Origin: an uncultured Eubacteriales bacterium
GTDB lineage: Bacteria; Bacillota; Clostridia; Oscillospirales; Oscillospiraceae
Assembly: GCA_902475855.1 (NCBI GenBank)
Contig: CABSBF010000016.1
Location: forward strand, 1-44,665
Length of the DNA: 44,665 nt
Direction: 5' to 3'
Each line of letters starts with the position of its first letter. Position 1 is the stretch's first letter. A model generated the notes under the pieces. It saw only the letters and a program-made list of their open reading frames with translations. It had not been told where the DNA came from and searched no databases. Of the stretch, positions 1-8,369 are shown in pieces. Both the position numbers and the translations under genes were made by a program.

Positions 1-1
1 T

Positions 2-151
2 ATCGACAAAACAGGATCCTTTGTCATCAATCCGCAGTTTGATGATTTCACCACTTGGCAAGCACTGCTTCTCTCCCCCGTCGTCCGTTTCGGACGGCGG
101 GGCTTTTCTCTTTCCTCTGCTTGCAAATCCCGCGCAATTGCGCTAAAATAA
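2..151 (+). CDS. 3' end of a WG-repeat protein (partial, tail probably disrupted)
   Basis: The reading frame open at the left edge begins IDKTGSFVINPQFDD, which is the core of the WG (KWG) beta-propeller-like repeat found in many Firmicutes surface or cytoplasmic proteins. Only part of one repeat is present. After FDDFTTW the frame stops resembling the repeat, runs through a strong terminator hairpin (76-102) and stops only at 149-151. A genuine coding region would not normally continue through its own terminator. So either the tail was altered by a frameshift (two TGA codons lie in another frame at 40-45) or this is a decayed end. The repeat assignment is fairly safe; the stop is not. Confidence 0.5.
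   Translation: MDKTGSFVINPQFDDFTTWQALLLSPVVRFGRRGFSLSSACKSRAIALK
76..113 (+). terminator. Intrinsic terminator of the upstream gene
   Basis: Arms 76-87 and 91-102 (CCCCGTCGTCCG against CGGACGGCGGGG, one G-U pair) close on a three-base TTT loop and are followed by CTTTTCTCTTT. It separates the WG-repeat gene from the amidohydrolase. Confidence 0.85.
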
Positions 152-183
152 AACCAACTGTTTTATGCAAGGGAGGTCGAGCC

Positions 184-1242
184 ATGCCGTCGCAACACCG
201 AATCGCACTGCACCGCATCCCGGAGCTGGACTGCCATCTCCCGGAAACCGCCGCCTACGTCCGCGGCGTGCTGTCCGGGCTGCACTGCCGGGTGTTTTCT
301 CCGTGGGAGAGCGCGGTCTGCGCCTATTTTGACTACGGGCAGCCGGAAACCGTCGCCTTCCGCAGTGACATGGACGCCCTGCCCATCTGCGAAACGACCG
401 GCCTGCCCTTTGCCTCGCAGCATCCCGGCAAAATGCACGCCTGCGGCCACGACGGACATATGGCCATCGTGCTGGCGCTGGCGGAGTACCTGTCGCGCGT
501 GAAAATGCGGCAGGCGCGCAATGTGCTCCTGATCTTTGAGCCCGCCGAGGAGACGACCGGCGGCGCAAAGCACATCTGCGAAACGGGAATCCTGGAAGAA
601 TATCACGTCACGCGCATTTACGGCCTGCACCTCTGGCCGGAGCTGGAAAAGGGTGTCGTCGCCGCCCGCCCCGGCGGGCAGATGGCGCGCTCCTGTGAGC
701 TGACCGTCGAGGTTGAGGGGCGCTCTGCCCACATCGCCCACTGGCAGGAGGGCCGCGACGCGCTGGCCGCAGGCGTGGCTTTCATAAACGCCGCCTATGC
801 ACTCGCCGCAGGAAAGACCTGCGTCCTGCGCTTTGGAAAGATGGAAAGCGGCTCCGCACGCAACGCCGTCAGCGGCCGCACCCGGCTGGAGGGCACGCTG
901 CGCTGCTTTGACGAGGCGCTGTTTGCAGAATTGTGGCAGAGGCTGGAGGCGCTCGCGCGCCGCATTGGAGAGGAAAGCGGCTGCGCCGTCCGCGTGACGC
1001 GCAGCGAAGGCTATCCGCCCGTGACCAACGATCCCGCCCTGCTCGCCGAGGCAAAGACGCGTTTCCCCATTGCGGAAGCCGCGCCGTCCTATACGACGGA
1101 GGACTTCTCGGAATTCCAGCGCCGCGTTCCGGGTGTATTCTTTTTCCTCGGCACCGGCGGCCCGGCCCTGCACACACCGGAATTCGACTTTGATCCGTCC
1201 GTGCTGGATACCGGCCTTGCGCTGTTCGAAGCGCTGCTGTGA
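184..1242 (+). CDS. M20-family metallo-amidohydrolase (hippurate/N-acyl amino acid type)
   Basis: Predicted cytosolic dizinc peptidase-like amidohydrolase of the M20D group, 352 residues, which cleaves N-acyl amino acids or similar amides. Visible motifs: an HRIPELD N-terminal helix (residues 10-16), FRSDMDALP with the family Asp pair (59-67), ACGHDGH with metal ligands Cys87 and His89 (86-92), PAEE with the general-base Glu and metal Glu (120-123), GLHLWPE (147-153), and HTPEFDFD near the C-terminus supplying the last His. The substrate could be an acyl amino acid, N-acetyl-diaminopimelate or an auxin-type conjugate; nothing here decides. The start at 184 has AGGGAGG nine bases upstream; an in-frame extension to 55 would cover a terminator and is rejected. 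At 352 residues it is slightly shorter than the usual 380-400. Confidence 0.9.
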   Translation: MPSQHRIALHRIPELDCHLPETAAYVRGVLSGLHCRVFSPWESAVCAYFDYGQPETVAFRSDMDALPICETTGLPFASQHPGKMHACGHDGHMAIVLALAEYLSRVKMRQARNVLLIFEPAEETTGGAKHICETGILEEYHVTRIYGLHLWPELEKGVVAARPGGQMARSCELTVEVEGRSAHIAHWQEGRDALAAGVAFINAAYALAAGKTCVLRFGKMESGSARNAVSGRTRLEGTLRCFDEALFAELWQRLEALARRIGEESGCAVRVTRSEGYPPVTNDPALLAEAKTRFPIAEAAPSYTTEDFSEFQRRVPGVFFFLGTGGPALHTPEFDFDPSVLDTGLALFEALL

Positions 1243-1395
1243 AATACGGACTTTCCCGCAAGCTGTAGCGTGCTGCCTTCTGCGCAACCGCACCGCTGCC
1301 GGCACTATCGCGGAGCGCTCAGGCTCGTTCCCTACGGGTGCAGCCGAAATTTCCCCTTCTCTGCAACGAAATTCCCTGATTTTTGGAGGTAGCCT

Positions 1396-2466
1396 ATGCT
1401 CAAGCCCCTGCGCCGTCTGATCTCCAGCGCGGCTCTTCTGATCCTGACGGGACTGATGATCTTCGCCGCCAGGAAATGGTCGACAATCGTCTTTGCCTTT
1501 TATCCGAAAATCTCGCGGAGGATCCTCGCCTATCTCGCAGAGCTGACCGCGCCCATGCCCGTCCCGGTTTGGGAACTGGCGGTCTGTGCGCTGGCAGTCT
1601 GGCTGGTGGTTTCGCTGATTCTCTCGCTCAAAAAGTCGCATTTTCTGCGCTGGCTGACCGGCGTGCTGGAATTTATCTGCGCAGGCGTGTTCATCTTTGT
1701 GGCAATCTGGGGCCTGAATTACTTCGCCCCGCCCATGCAGGAGCGCCTCGGCTTTACGGTGGAGCAATACACGCCGCAGGAGCTGCGCGAGGTGACGGAA
1801 TACTATCTTGCGCAGGCCAACGCCGCCTCCGTGAACGTTCCGCGCGGTGACGACGGCGTGATGCTGCCGGGCGACTTTTCCGCGCTTTCCACGCAGGCAG
1901 GAGAGAACTATAAAATTCTGGCGCAGACCATGCCCTGCTTTGACGGCTCGACTGCGCGGGTCAAGAAGCTGCTGAGCAGCAAGCTCATGGGCGCGACGGG
2001 TACGACGGGCATCTTCATCGCCTTCACCGGCGAGAGCAGCGTCAGCACAACCACCTTCACAACCTCCGTTCCCTTCACCATGTGCCACGAGATCGGCCAC
2101 CGTATGGCCTTCGCGCGGGAAAATGAGGCGAATTTCGCCGCATTTCTGGCATGCAGTGTGTCACCGGACGAAACCTTCCGCTATTCCGGCTACTATCTGG
2201 CCTTTGTCTACTGCTATAACGCCCTCTATCGCGTTGACCGCGAGGCAGCGGTCGAGGTCTGGCAGATGGCCTCCGACGAGATCAAAACCGACGCCGCCGC
2301 GTCCCGCGCACACTATCAAAAGGTGGAAAACGAAAAGGTCTCCGAGGCCGCCTACAAGGTCTACGACTCCTACCTGAAAGCATTTTCCGTCGAATCCGGC
2401 AAGCAGTCCTACGGCGAGGTCGTAGACCTGTTGACCGGCTGGTATTATTCAAACATAAAGGAATGA
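1396..2466 (+). CDS. DUF3810-like membrane protein with HExxH zinc-protease motif
   Basis: A 356-residue protein with two hydrophobic segments at about 10-25 and 60-78 and a third at 90-110, then a soluble domain. The domain carries HEIGH (231-235) followed by RENEANF (241-247), the arrangement seen in DUF3810 proteins, where HExxH plus a downstream Glu resembles a gluzincin-type metalloprotease site. So it is probably a membrane-anchored zinc metalloprotease; the substrate is unknown and activity is inferred only from the motif. GGAGGT six bases before ATG 1396 supports the start. It lies 153 bp after the amidohydrolase with no terminator between them, so co-transcription is possible. Confidence 0.8.
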   Translation: MLKPLRRLISSAALLILTGLMIFAARKWSTIVFAFYPKISRRILAYLAELTAPMPVPVWELAVCALAVWLVVSLILSLKKSHFLRWLTGVLEFICAGVFIFVAIWGLNYFAPPMQERLGFTVEQYTPQELREVTEYYLAQANAASVNVPRGDDGVMLPGDFSALSTQAGENYKILAQTMPCFDGSTARVKKLLSSKLMGATGTTGIFIAFTGESSVSTTTFTTSVPFTMCHEIGHRMAFARENEANFAAFLACSVSPDETFRYSGYYLAFVYCYNALYRVDREAAVEVWQMASDEIKTDAAASRAHYQKVENEKVSEAAYKVYDSYLKAFSVESGKQSYGEVVDLLTGWYYSNIKE

Positions 2467-2532
2467 TCACATGAGCCGCCGCTTCTGCCCTTGCCGGGCG
2501 GCGTGTCCCTGCGGCAAAAAACAAGTATATAA

Positions 2533-2574
2533 CGAAAAACAAAAAGCGAAGCCCGGCTGCTTATGCAGCCGGGC
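2533..2574 (-). terminator. Terminator for the minus-strand surface-protein gene
   Basis: Perfect 10-bp stem GCCCGGCTGC/GCAGCCGGGC (2551-2560 with 2565-2574). Read on the minus strand it is followed by TTCGCTTTTTGTTTTTCG. The same stem recurs at 9803-9827. The plus-strand DUF3810 gene also converges here. Confidence 0.8.
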
Positions 2575-2588
2575 TCCTGAATTTGCAG

Positions 2589-4481
2589 TTACTTCCCGTT
2601 CTTCTTATTCTTCTTGCTGAGGCAGATCAGCAGCACGACCAGTCCGGCGATGACGACCACACAGACGATCGGAACCACGATCCACGTGTTTACCTTGCTG
2701 TTGTCGCCGGTCTTGGGACTGTCCGGCTTTCCGGGTTTCGTTTCACCCGGCTTGTTTTCGCCGGTGGCAGGAATTTCTTCCTTCTCGGCATACTGGCAGA
2801 CGGAGCAGACGCGCTCCTTCTCGCCCTTTTCCGTGGCGGTCGCCGCCTTGGTGACCTTCCATGCGCCGAAGCTGTGGCCTGCGGCCTTGAGCTCGGCGGG
2901 CTTTTCTATCTCCTTGGCTGCCTGCCCGTCGGCAAACAGCTTCTTGCAGACCTTGCAGGTCCAGTAGGTCTCATAGCCGTCCTCGGTGCAGGTCGCGGGC
3001 TTGCCCTCGGTCTTTTCCAGCTCGTGGCCCTTCGGTTCGATCGGGCTGCGCTCTCCGGCCGTACCGCAGCGCTTGCAGTGGAACGCCTCATATCCCGGCT
3101 CGGTGCAGGTCGGCTCTTCCTCCACAGTCAGCTTGTCGTCCCAGTCGTGACCCTCATAGTAGTCCTCGCAGATGTTGCACAGAACCTTCTGCGTCGTGCC
3201 GGCGGCGGCAGTTCCCTCCAGCGCATTGTTGCTCTTGCCGAGCGCCTTCAGTGTCGGGTTCTTCTCCTGGTCATAGGAGCAGTTTTCCACGGTTGACTTC
3301 ATAACACCGGGGTCGTTCTCATCGTCAAAATCTGTAGGCCATGTGCGGTCGCTGCCAAGGAAGCCGCCCGCCTCATAGTCCTTTGACGCGGAGCTGACCG
3401 TGCCCGCCACGTGGCTGTTTGTGATCTTCGTCAGGGCGACCTCGCCTGCAAAGCCGCCGACCTTCGGCTCCCAGCCCGCAACCGTACTGATTACCTTGCC
3501 AAGCGAAACGCAGTGCGAAATCTGCGCGTATTCCGCAAACCCCGCGAAGCCGCCAACGCGCCAGTCGCTGCCCTCCACCTGCACATCGGCAAGACAGTAG
3601 GACAGCTTGCTGCCGCCCTCGGCATGCTGCCACCAGCATGTCGCGGTATAGCCGACAAAGCCGCCCATTGTCCACCGGCCGCTGACCTTGCCGCTTGCCG
3701 TGCAGCGCACATATTCCGAGCCGCTGTCCAATCCGACAAAGCCGCCGCTGTCGCTGGGATTTCCGTTGATTTCGATATTCCGGACGGTGCAGCCCGTCAC
3801 TTTTACGCGGGATGCCTGGCCGATCATACCGCCGCAAAACAGGCTGCCGGCGGTGCAATCCGCCGTGATTTTGCCGGAAACCGTCACGTCGCTGATCTGC
3901 ACGGCGCAGCCTTCGTTCGCCAAGGCAAAACCGACGAGGATGCCGCAGCTGCTCTGCCCCAGGCCTTCGTCAGCGGATGCAATGACCGCGTCCTTGATGG
4001 TCAGATTCTTGACACCGACGGTGTGATCCTTATTCGTGGTGCTAATATTGCCGAACAGGCCGCCGCAGTTCTGCTCCGCGCGCTCGTCAACGATCATACC
4101 CGTGATGGTCTTTCCGTTGCCGTCAAGGAAGCCGCGGAAGCTCCGATTCATTGCGGGGTAGTCCTCAAAAATAGTATAAGTACCGATGGGATTCCATCTG
4201 TGCGCGCTGAGGTCGAGGTCGTTTTCCAAGCGGAAGAACTTCCCGGCATAGTCTGTTTTCTGTTCCGAGTTCACGTCCGCCGCCAGCTTCGCAAGCTGCT
4301 CCGGGGTTGCGATCTGATAGGGATCCTCCTCCGTGCCGGAACCGCCGGCAAATGCCGTGGCCGCATAATCCGTCCAGATGCCCTCCGGAGCGGCAGGTGC
4401 GGCCAGCGCCGCCATTGGCAGCAGGCTCAAAATCAAACATAACGCAAGCAGGATGCCCGCAAGTTTCTTTCCGGTTTTCAT
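2589..4481 (-). CDS. Secreted GLUG-repeat surface protein with C-terminal sorting signal
   Basis: A 630-residue exported protein. It starts with a signal peptide (MKTGKK, then a hydrophobic core to about residue 28). A GGSGTEEDPYQIATPEQL segment typical of Firmicutes surface proteins follows, then a beta-helix-like region with at least six GLUG-type GGxxG repeats (GGLFGN, GGMIGQ, GGFVGL, GGFVGY, GGFAGF, GGFAGE). Next come three Cys-rich repeats with CxxC pairs and PTCTEPGYE/PATCTEDGYE signatures. The end is SPKTG (588-592), about 22 hydrophobic residues and a Lys-rich tail, i.e. a sortase substrate with a variant of LPXTG. It is probably wall-anchored and may bind glycans or host matrix. AGGAGG lies about ten bases before the ATG. 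No sortase gene is in the window. Confidence 0.85.
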   Translation of the reverse strand: MKTGKKLAGILLALCLILSLLPMAALAAPAAPEGIWTDYAATAFAGGSGTEEDPYQIATPEQLAKLAADVNSEQKTDYAGKFFRLENDLDLSAHRWNPIGTYTIFEDYPAMNRSFRGFLDGNGKTITGMIVDERAEQNCGGLFGNISTTNKDHTVGVKNLTIKDAVIASADEGLGQSSCGILVGFALANEGCAVQISDVTVSGKITADCTAGSLFCGGMIGQASRVKVTGCTVRNIEINGNPSDSGGFVGLDSGSEYVRCTASGKVSGRWTMGGFVGYTATCWWQHAEGGSKLSYCLADVQVEGSDWRVGGFAGFAEYAQISHCVSLGKVISTVAGWEPKVGGFAGEVALTKITNSHVAGTVSSASKDYEAGGFLGSDRTWPTDFDDENDPGVMKSTVENCSYDQEKNPTLKALGKSNNALEGTAAAGTTQKVLCNICEDYYEGHDWDDKLTVEEEPTCTEPGYEAFHCKRCGTAGERSPIEPKGHELEKTEGKPATCTEDGYETYWTCKVCKKLFADGQAAKEIEKPAELKAAGHSFGAWKVTKAATATEKGEKERVCSVCQYAEKEEIPATGENKPGETKPGKPDSPKTGDNSKVNTWIVVPIVCVVVIAGLVVLLICLSKKNKKNGK

Positions 4482-4541
4482 GCTCGTCTTCCTCCTAAAT
4501 CACTTCAAAATCCGAGCGCCATGACGCTTGGTCTCATATAC

Positions 4542-4571
4542 ATCATACCACAGTCCGATATGCAAATGCAA
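4542..4571 (-). promoter_or_regulatory. Sigma-A promoter of the surface-protein gene
   Basis: Minus-strand TTGCAT (4566-4571), 18-bp spacer, TATGAT (4542-4547), about 60 bp before the start codon. A second overlapping TTGCAT (4560-4565) could pair with TGTATA instead. Confidence 0.6.
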
Positions 4572-4602
4572 ATATTTTTTCATCTGCTTTTGCAGACAAA
4601 CC

Positions 4603-4630
4603 GCGGGCTGCCGGATGCCCGGCAGCCCGC
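4603..4630 (-). terminator. Hairpin ending the ABC permease gene
   Basis: Perfect 12-bp stem (4603-4614 with 4619-4630, four-base loop) seven bases after the permease stop codon. On the minus strand only a weak T-rich stretch (GGTTTGTC) follows, so termination may be partial. Confidence 0.65.
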
Positions 4631-4636
4631 ACGCGT

Positions 4637-7285
4637 TCAGATATTCTCTTCCTTCAGCGTCTCCACGGGATTGTCCCTGCGGATCTTCCCGACGGCGTAG
4701 AGCATGGAGACAAACACCACAAGGAACACCGACACCACGGCGACGAGAATGCTCGTCCACGGCAGCCGGAAGCTGCTGCTGCTGATCTCCCCCGCGGCGC
4801 GCCAGATCAGATAGGCCACGCCCGCCGACAGCGGCAGGCCGATGGCCAGCGCCCGCAATCCGTAGAGCAGGCATTCATAGCCCATCATGCGGTAGATGCC
4901 GCCCTGCGTCATGCCCACCGAGCGCAGCATCGCAAAGTCGCGGCGGCGCAGCGCCACATTGGTCGAGATGGTGTTGAACACATTCGCCACGCAGATCAGA
5001 GAGATCAGCGTGATGAAGCCGTAGGAGAACACGCGGATAATCGTCAGAACGTTGCGCATATTGCGCTCCGTCTCGTGCGCGTCCAGAAGGTCGTCCTCGC
5101 GGAAGCCGGGATCCGCCTTTTGCAGAGCCGCAATCATGGTTTCGTGCGCCTTTTCCATATTGGAGGCAGTCACATACACGACGACGTTAGCCTCTTCCTT
5201 CGACAGTGCGGACATCGGCAGGTACAGCGCGAGGCCATAGGAGGTGGCGGTGTTGATTTTCGATTCTCCCATCGTCGCGCCGAAGCGGAACTTCTCGGTC
5301 ACCGCCGGGCGAACCATACACTCCGGCTCGGAGGACGCCTCGTGCGTTTGCCAGTAGATGTCCTGCAAATTCTGCCCATATTCCGCCGTCCAGGAGCCGT
5401 CCTCCTCCTGCGAATAGGCGCCCGTCATTCTGTAGCCGGGGATTCCGTCCGGCAAAAAAATCGCCAGCTCCTGCACCCCGCTGTGCAGGACGCTTCCGGC
5501 ATAGGTGCGCCGGCTGTTTTCGGCTGGAGTATAATAGACCTGCCGGATATAATTCTGCAAAATGGGGCTTCCGCTCTCCGGGGAGATTCCCGCCTCGGCG
5601 CAGACGGCGGCATAGGTCGTCTCATCCAGATAGGTCAGCATGACATAGAGCTCCGTCTCCACGCGGTTGCCGTACCGGTCGTCGCTGTATTGCAGATACT
5701 CCTCCGAGAAGGCATCCTTCATCGGAACGACCGTGCTGCTCTTCTCAACGCTGCACCACGCCTCGCGGATGCCATCGCCGCCGCGCAGAGTCTCGGCAAG
5801 CGCCTGTGCATCCCGCAGGGGCATCTTTTCCATAAAATAGGCGTAGTCATAGCTGCTTACATCGACCGCATCCGCCGCCGAGCCCGTCAGGTACATTCCG
5901 TAGGTACTGGCAGAGACGAACAGCAGCACGCTCATGGCAAGAGAGAGGATGGTCGCGCGGTACTTTTTCCGGCTGCGGCGGAAATACTTTTTCGAAAGCA
6001 TCCCCGGCAGACCGAACAGCCGGTAGGCCAGCTTGCCGGAGGAAGACCCGCGTCCCATTTTGATGTCGCGGCTCTGCCGGATGGCCTCGATGGCCGTCAC
6101 GCGCATGGCACGCCGCGCCGGAAGCATGGCGGAAATACGCACGGTCAGAAAGCCCACTGCGGCCGCAACGGCAAGCGCAGGCAGAGAGACCGAAAAGCGC
6201 AGCGGAATCGTTTCGCCGAACAGGCTCTCCATCCGGTCGCCCAGCAGCAGGAAGGTCACCCACATTCCCCCGCAGCCGGCGAGCAAGCCCAGCGGAATGC
6301 CGATCAGGCTGACGGTCTGGGCCTCATAGATTACCGTTTTGCGAAGCTGCTTTCTCGTCGCACCGACGGAGGACAGAAGGCCGAACTGCTTCGTCCGCTC
6401 GCTGACGGAGATGGAGAAGGCGCTGTAGATCAGGCTGACCGCGCCGACCATGATCATCGCAAAGAGGATCGCGGCAAAGCGGTACATACTGCGGTCAAGG
6501 TTGCCGTAGCGCATATTACCCCTTATGCGCAGGTAGCTCCAGTTGTATTCCGGTTCGCCTGCGCTGCGCGCCTGATATCTGGCGGCATAGGCGTCCAGCG
6601 CCTCCGTCTTGGCCGATTTGGTCTGCACGAAAACGTCATACAGTCCCGTGGAGACGCCCTCGCCCACGGTCAGGGCGGTGTAGCCCGGCCCGATAAGGGA
6701 CTCAAAGCGCGGCCGCCGGTAGGTGCCGACGACGGTATAGCTGCGCGTCTGCCGCGGGGCAAACACCTCGCCTTTCTGATATGCCGTGTCCTGGCCGACC
6801 ATCCTGCCGTCCTGCATCCGGTCGCCCAGCGCGAGCGTCAGCTCCTCGCCCACACGCGCAAGCGTCGGCAGGTGGTCGGGCAGCAGGATCTCCTGCGCCG
6901 TTTCCGGCATCCGGCCGCTCGTCAGATGCACCGGCAGAAGCTCGGAAAAATTCCCGCTCACGGACAGCAGATAGACATAGCGGTCATTGCGCAGCTCCGC
7001 GTTTTCCGGCCTTGCATAGCCGAGATACTCTCCGCTGGCAAGCTGCTTCGTGTCGGAATCGACGCGCATCTCGGTCAGCGCCTCGGTCTGCACGGAGGAA
7101 AAGGCGAGGCAGTAGCTGCCGTTTTCATAGGCGTCGACCCGTGCCATGTGTCCGTAGAGCGTGGAGATGAAGGTTGTGACGGCCGTGAACATCGCAACCG
7201 ACAGGATGACGCCGATGATGGTCACCAGCGTGCGGGTACGGTTTTTCTTCATCGACTTCACGGCAACGGTTCGGAAAATATTCAT
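4637..7285 (-). CDS. MacB/FtsX-type ABC transporter permease
   Basis: An 882-residue permease with two FtsX modules. An N-terminal TM helix (about 18-40) leads into a large extracytoplasmic domain (about 45-260), then a three-helix FtsX block (about 270-390) containing the SERTKQFGLLSSVGATRKQL coupling motif. A second TM-periplasmic-like-FtsX half ends with RRRDFAMLRSVGMTQGG near 800. This is the architecture of mechanotransmission ABC systems and of peptide-resistance or lipid-handling exporters in Firmicutes. It overlaps the ATPase stop by 4 bp (ATGA) and so forms an obligate pair. No two-component system adjoins it, as would be expected for a BceAB antibiotic sensor. The substrate is unknown. 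Confidence 0.88.
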   Translation of the reverse strand: MNIFRTVAVKSMKKNRTRTLVTIIGVILSVAMFTAVTTFISTLYGHMARVDAYENGSYCLAFSSVQTEALTEMRVDSDTKQLASGEYLGYARPENAELRNDRYVYLLSVSGNFSELLPVHLTSGRMPETAQEILLPDHLPTLARVGEELTLALGDRMQDGRMVGQDTAYQKGEVFAPRQTRSYTVVGTYRRPRFESLIGPGYTALTVGEGVSTGLYDVFVQTKSAKTEALDAYAARYQARSAGEPEYNWSYLRIRGNMRYGNLDRSMYRFAAILFAMIMVGAVSLIYSAFSISVSERTKQFGLLSSVGATRKQLRKTVIYEAQTVSLIGIPLGLLAGCGGMWVTFLLLGDRMESLFGETIPLRFSVSLPALAVAAAVGFLTVRISAMLPARRAMRVTAIEAIRQSRDIKMGRGSSSGKLAYRLFGLPGMLSKKYFRRSRKKYRATILSLAMSVLLFVSASTYGMYLTGSAADAVDVSSYDYAYFMEKMPLRDAQALAETLRGGDGIREAWCSVEKSSTVVPMKDAFSEEYLQYSDDRYGNRVETELYVMLTYLDETTYAAVCAEAGISPESGSPILQNYIRQVYYTPAENSRRTYAGSVLHSGVQELAIFLPDGIPGYRMTGAYSQEEDGSWTAEYGQNLQDIYWQTHEASSEPECMVRPAVTEKFRFGATMGESKINTATSYGLALYLPMSALSKEEANVVVYVTASNMEKAHETMIAALQKADPGFREDDLLDAHETERNMRNVLTIIRVFSYGFITLISLICVANVFNTISTNVALRRRDFAMLRSVGMTQGGIYRMMGYECLLYGLRALAIGLPLSAGVAYLIWRAAGEISSSSFRLPWTSILVAVVSVFLVVFVSMLYAVGKIRRDNPVETLKEENI

Positions 7286-7965
7286 TTTCGGATCACCTCA
7301 TCGCGCGTGATGCGGCCGTCCTCGATGGCAATGATGCGGTCGGCCTGCAAGGCAATGGATTCGTCATGCGTGATGACGATCAGCGTCTGCCCGTAACGGC
7401 GGTTGGAGAGCTTGAGCAGCTCCACGATCTCCTGAGAGTTTTTACTGTCGAGGTTGCCGGTCGGCTCGTCCGCCAGCACCACGGCGGGCGCGTTCATCAG
7501 CGCCCGGCCGATGGAGACGCGCTGCTGCTGGCCGCCGGAGAGCTGGTTGGGCAGGTGCTTTTCCCGTCCCTCCAGACCGAGCGTCTGCAATAGCTCCTGT
7601 AAGCGCTCCTCGTTGACCTTGCGGCCGTCCATCAGGACGGGCAGGGTGATGTTCTCCACAACGTTCAGCACCGGGATGAGGTTATAGAACTGGTAGATCA
7701 GTCCCACCTCGCGGCGGCGGAAGATGGCAAGCTGCGTGTCCGTGCGGGAATAGACGTCCTCCCCGTTCAGGTAAACGTTGCCGGAGGTGGGCTTGTCCAC
7801 GCCGCCGAGAATGTGCAGAAGTGTCGATTTTCCGGAGCCGGACGGCCCGATGATGGCAAGAAACTGTCCCTTTTCCACGCCGAAGGATACATCGTTCAGC
7901 GCGTGAACGGCATTTTCGCCGCTGCCGTAGACCTTTGACAGGTGCTCTACCCTGAGAATTTCCAT
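7282..7965 (-). CDS. MacB/LolD-type ABC transporter ATP-binding protein
   Basis: A 227-residue ATPase with all canonical motifs: Walker A GPSGSGKST (about 40-48), Q-loop YQFYNL, signature LSGGQQQRVSIGRAL, Walker B VVLADEPTGNLD and H-loop VITHD. The ADEPTGNLD form and short length place it in the LolD/MacB/FtsE group, which drives the permease encoded immediately downstream. AGGAAG lies eleven bases upstream of the ATG. The two genes form one unit starting near 8000 and ending at the hairpin at 4603. Confidence 0.92.
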   Translation of the reverse strand: MEILRVEHLSKVYGSGENAVHALNDVSFGVEKGQFLAIIGPSGSGKSTLLHILGGVDKPTSGNVYLNGEDVYSRTDTQLAIFRRREVGLIYQFYNLIPVLNVVENITLPVLMDGRKVNEERLQELLQTLGLEGREKHLPNQLSGGQQQRVSIGRALMNAPAVVLADEPTGNLDSKNSQEIVELLKLSNRRYGQTLIVITHDESIALQADRIIAIEDGRITRDEVIRK

Positions 7966-7995
7966 GGTGATATTGCTTCCTTTCTGTTGTTCTGC

Positions 7996-8040
7996 CTTCA
8001 GTATACGCCGCTCCGGTGACAGCCGGGTGACTTCAGTATG
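7996..8040 (-). promoter_or_regulatory. Putative promoter/operator of the ABC pair with direct repeats
   Basis: Plus-strand CTTCAGTAT occurs at 7996-8004 and again at 8031-8039, 35 bp apart. The first copy contains a minus-strand TATACT (8000-8005) suitable as a -10. GTGAC elements lie between the copies. No good -35 at 16-18 bp is visible, which fits an activator-dependent promoter; this is inference. Confidence 0.4.
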
Positions 8041-8070
8041 ACAGTTTTGTCACAAACAAAGCGGCCGGGC

Positions 8071-8105
8071 AAAAAAATCCGCAGCCGGTTGGACGCGGCT
8101 GCGGA
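8071..8105 (-). terminator. Terminator of the flavodoxin/membrane protein unit
   Basis: Perfect 10-bp stem TCCGCAGCCG/CGGCTGCGGA (8078-8087 with 8096-8105); on the minus strand it is followed at once by TTTTTTTGCC. Confidence 0.9.
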
Positions 8106-8138
8106 CTCTATTCTGCTTTGCAGCGCCCTTTCCGGCGA

Positions 8139-8348
8139 TCAAAGCGGCATCGGCGTCCGGGCAATGAAGATGATGATGAGAATCACCGTCACAAAAGCCG
8201 CCGCTCCGATCAGCACCGCGAGCTTCCAGGTGAACTTCACCTTTGCGGCTCTGCAAATCAGCACGGCGCAGACCACACAGGCCGCCGTGATCGCAAGCGC
8301 GATGCCCAGCGCTTCCCACAGCCAGGAAAGCTCATAGAACCATCTCAT
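8139..8348 (-). CDS. Small two-helix membrane protein, unknown function
   Basis: 69 residues from ATG 8348, with two strongly hydrophobic segments (about 11-31 and 40-62) joined by a short basic loop (RAAKVKFTWK). I recognise no family. It is the last gene of a three-gene minus-strand unit with the flavodoxin and the 6-TM protein and precedes a strong terminator. A GTG at 8369 would add seven residues and abut the flavodoxin stop directly. The ATG is preferred because GGGTGG lies just before it, but the choice is uncertain. Confidence 0.6.
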   Translation of the reverse strand: MRWFYELSWLWEALGIALAITAACVVCAVLICRAAKVKFTWKLAVLIGAAAFVTVILIIIFIARTPMPL

Positions 8349-8369
8349 AAATCCACCCGTCCTTTCCAC

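Noticed and set aside
5075..7396. Long open frame on the plus strand opposite the ABC permease
   Set aside because: GC-rich third positions create long antisense frames. The translation is rich in Arg, His and Gln, has no domain, and lies opposite an unmistakable permease. Similar frames opposite 9051-10835 and 39297-41693 were rejected for the same reason.
4637..7965. BceAB-type antibiotic-resistance module
   Set aside because: The permease has the large extracytoplasmic domains of the MacB/FtsX group, but no BceRS-type sensor kinase and response regulator genes are adjacent, so the specific role is not supported.
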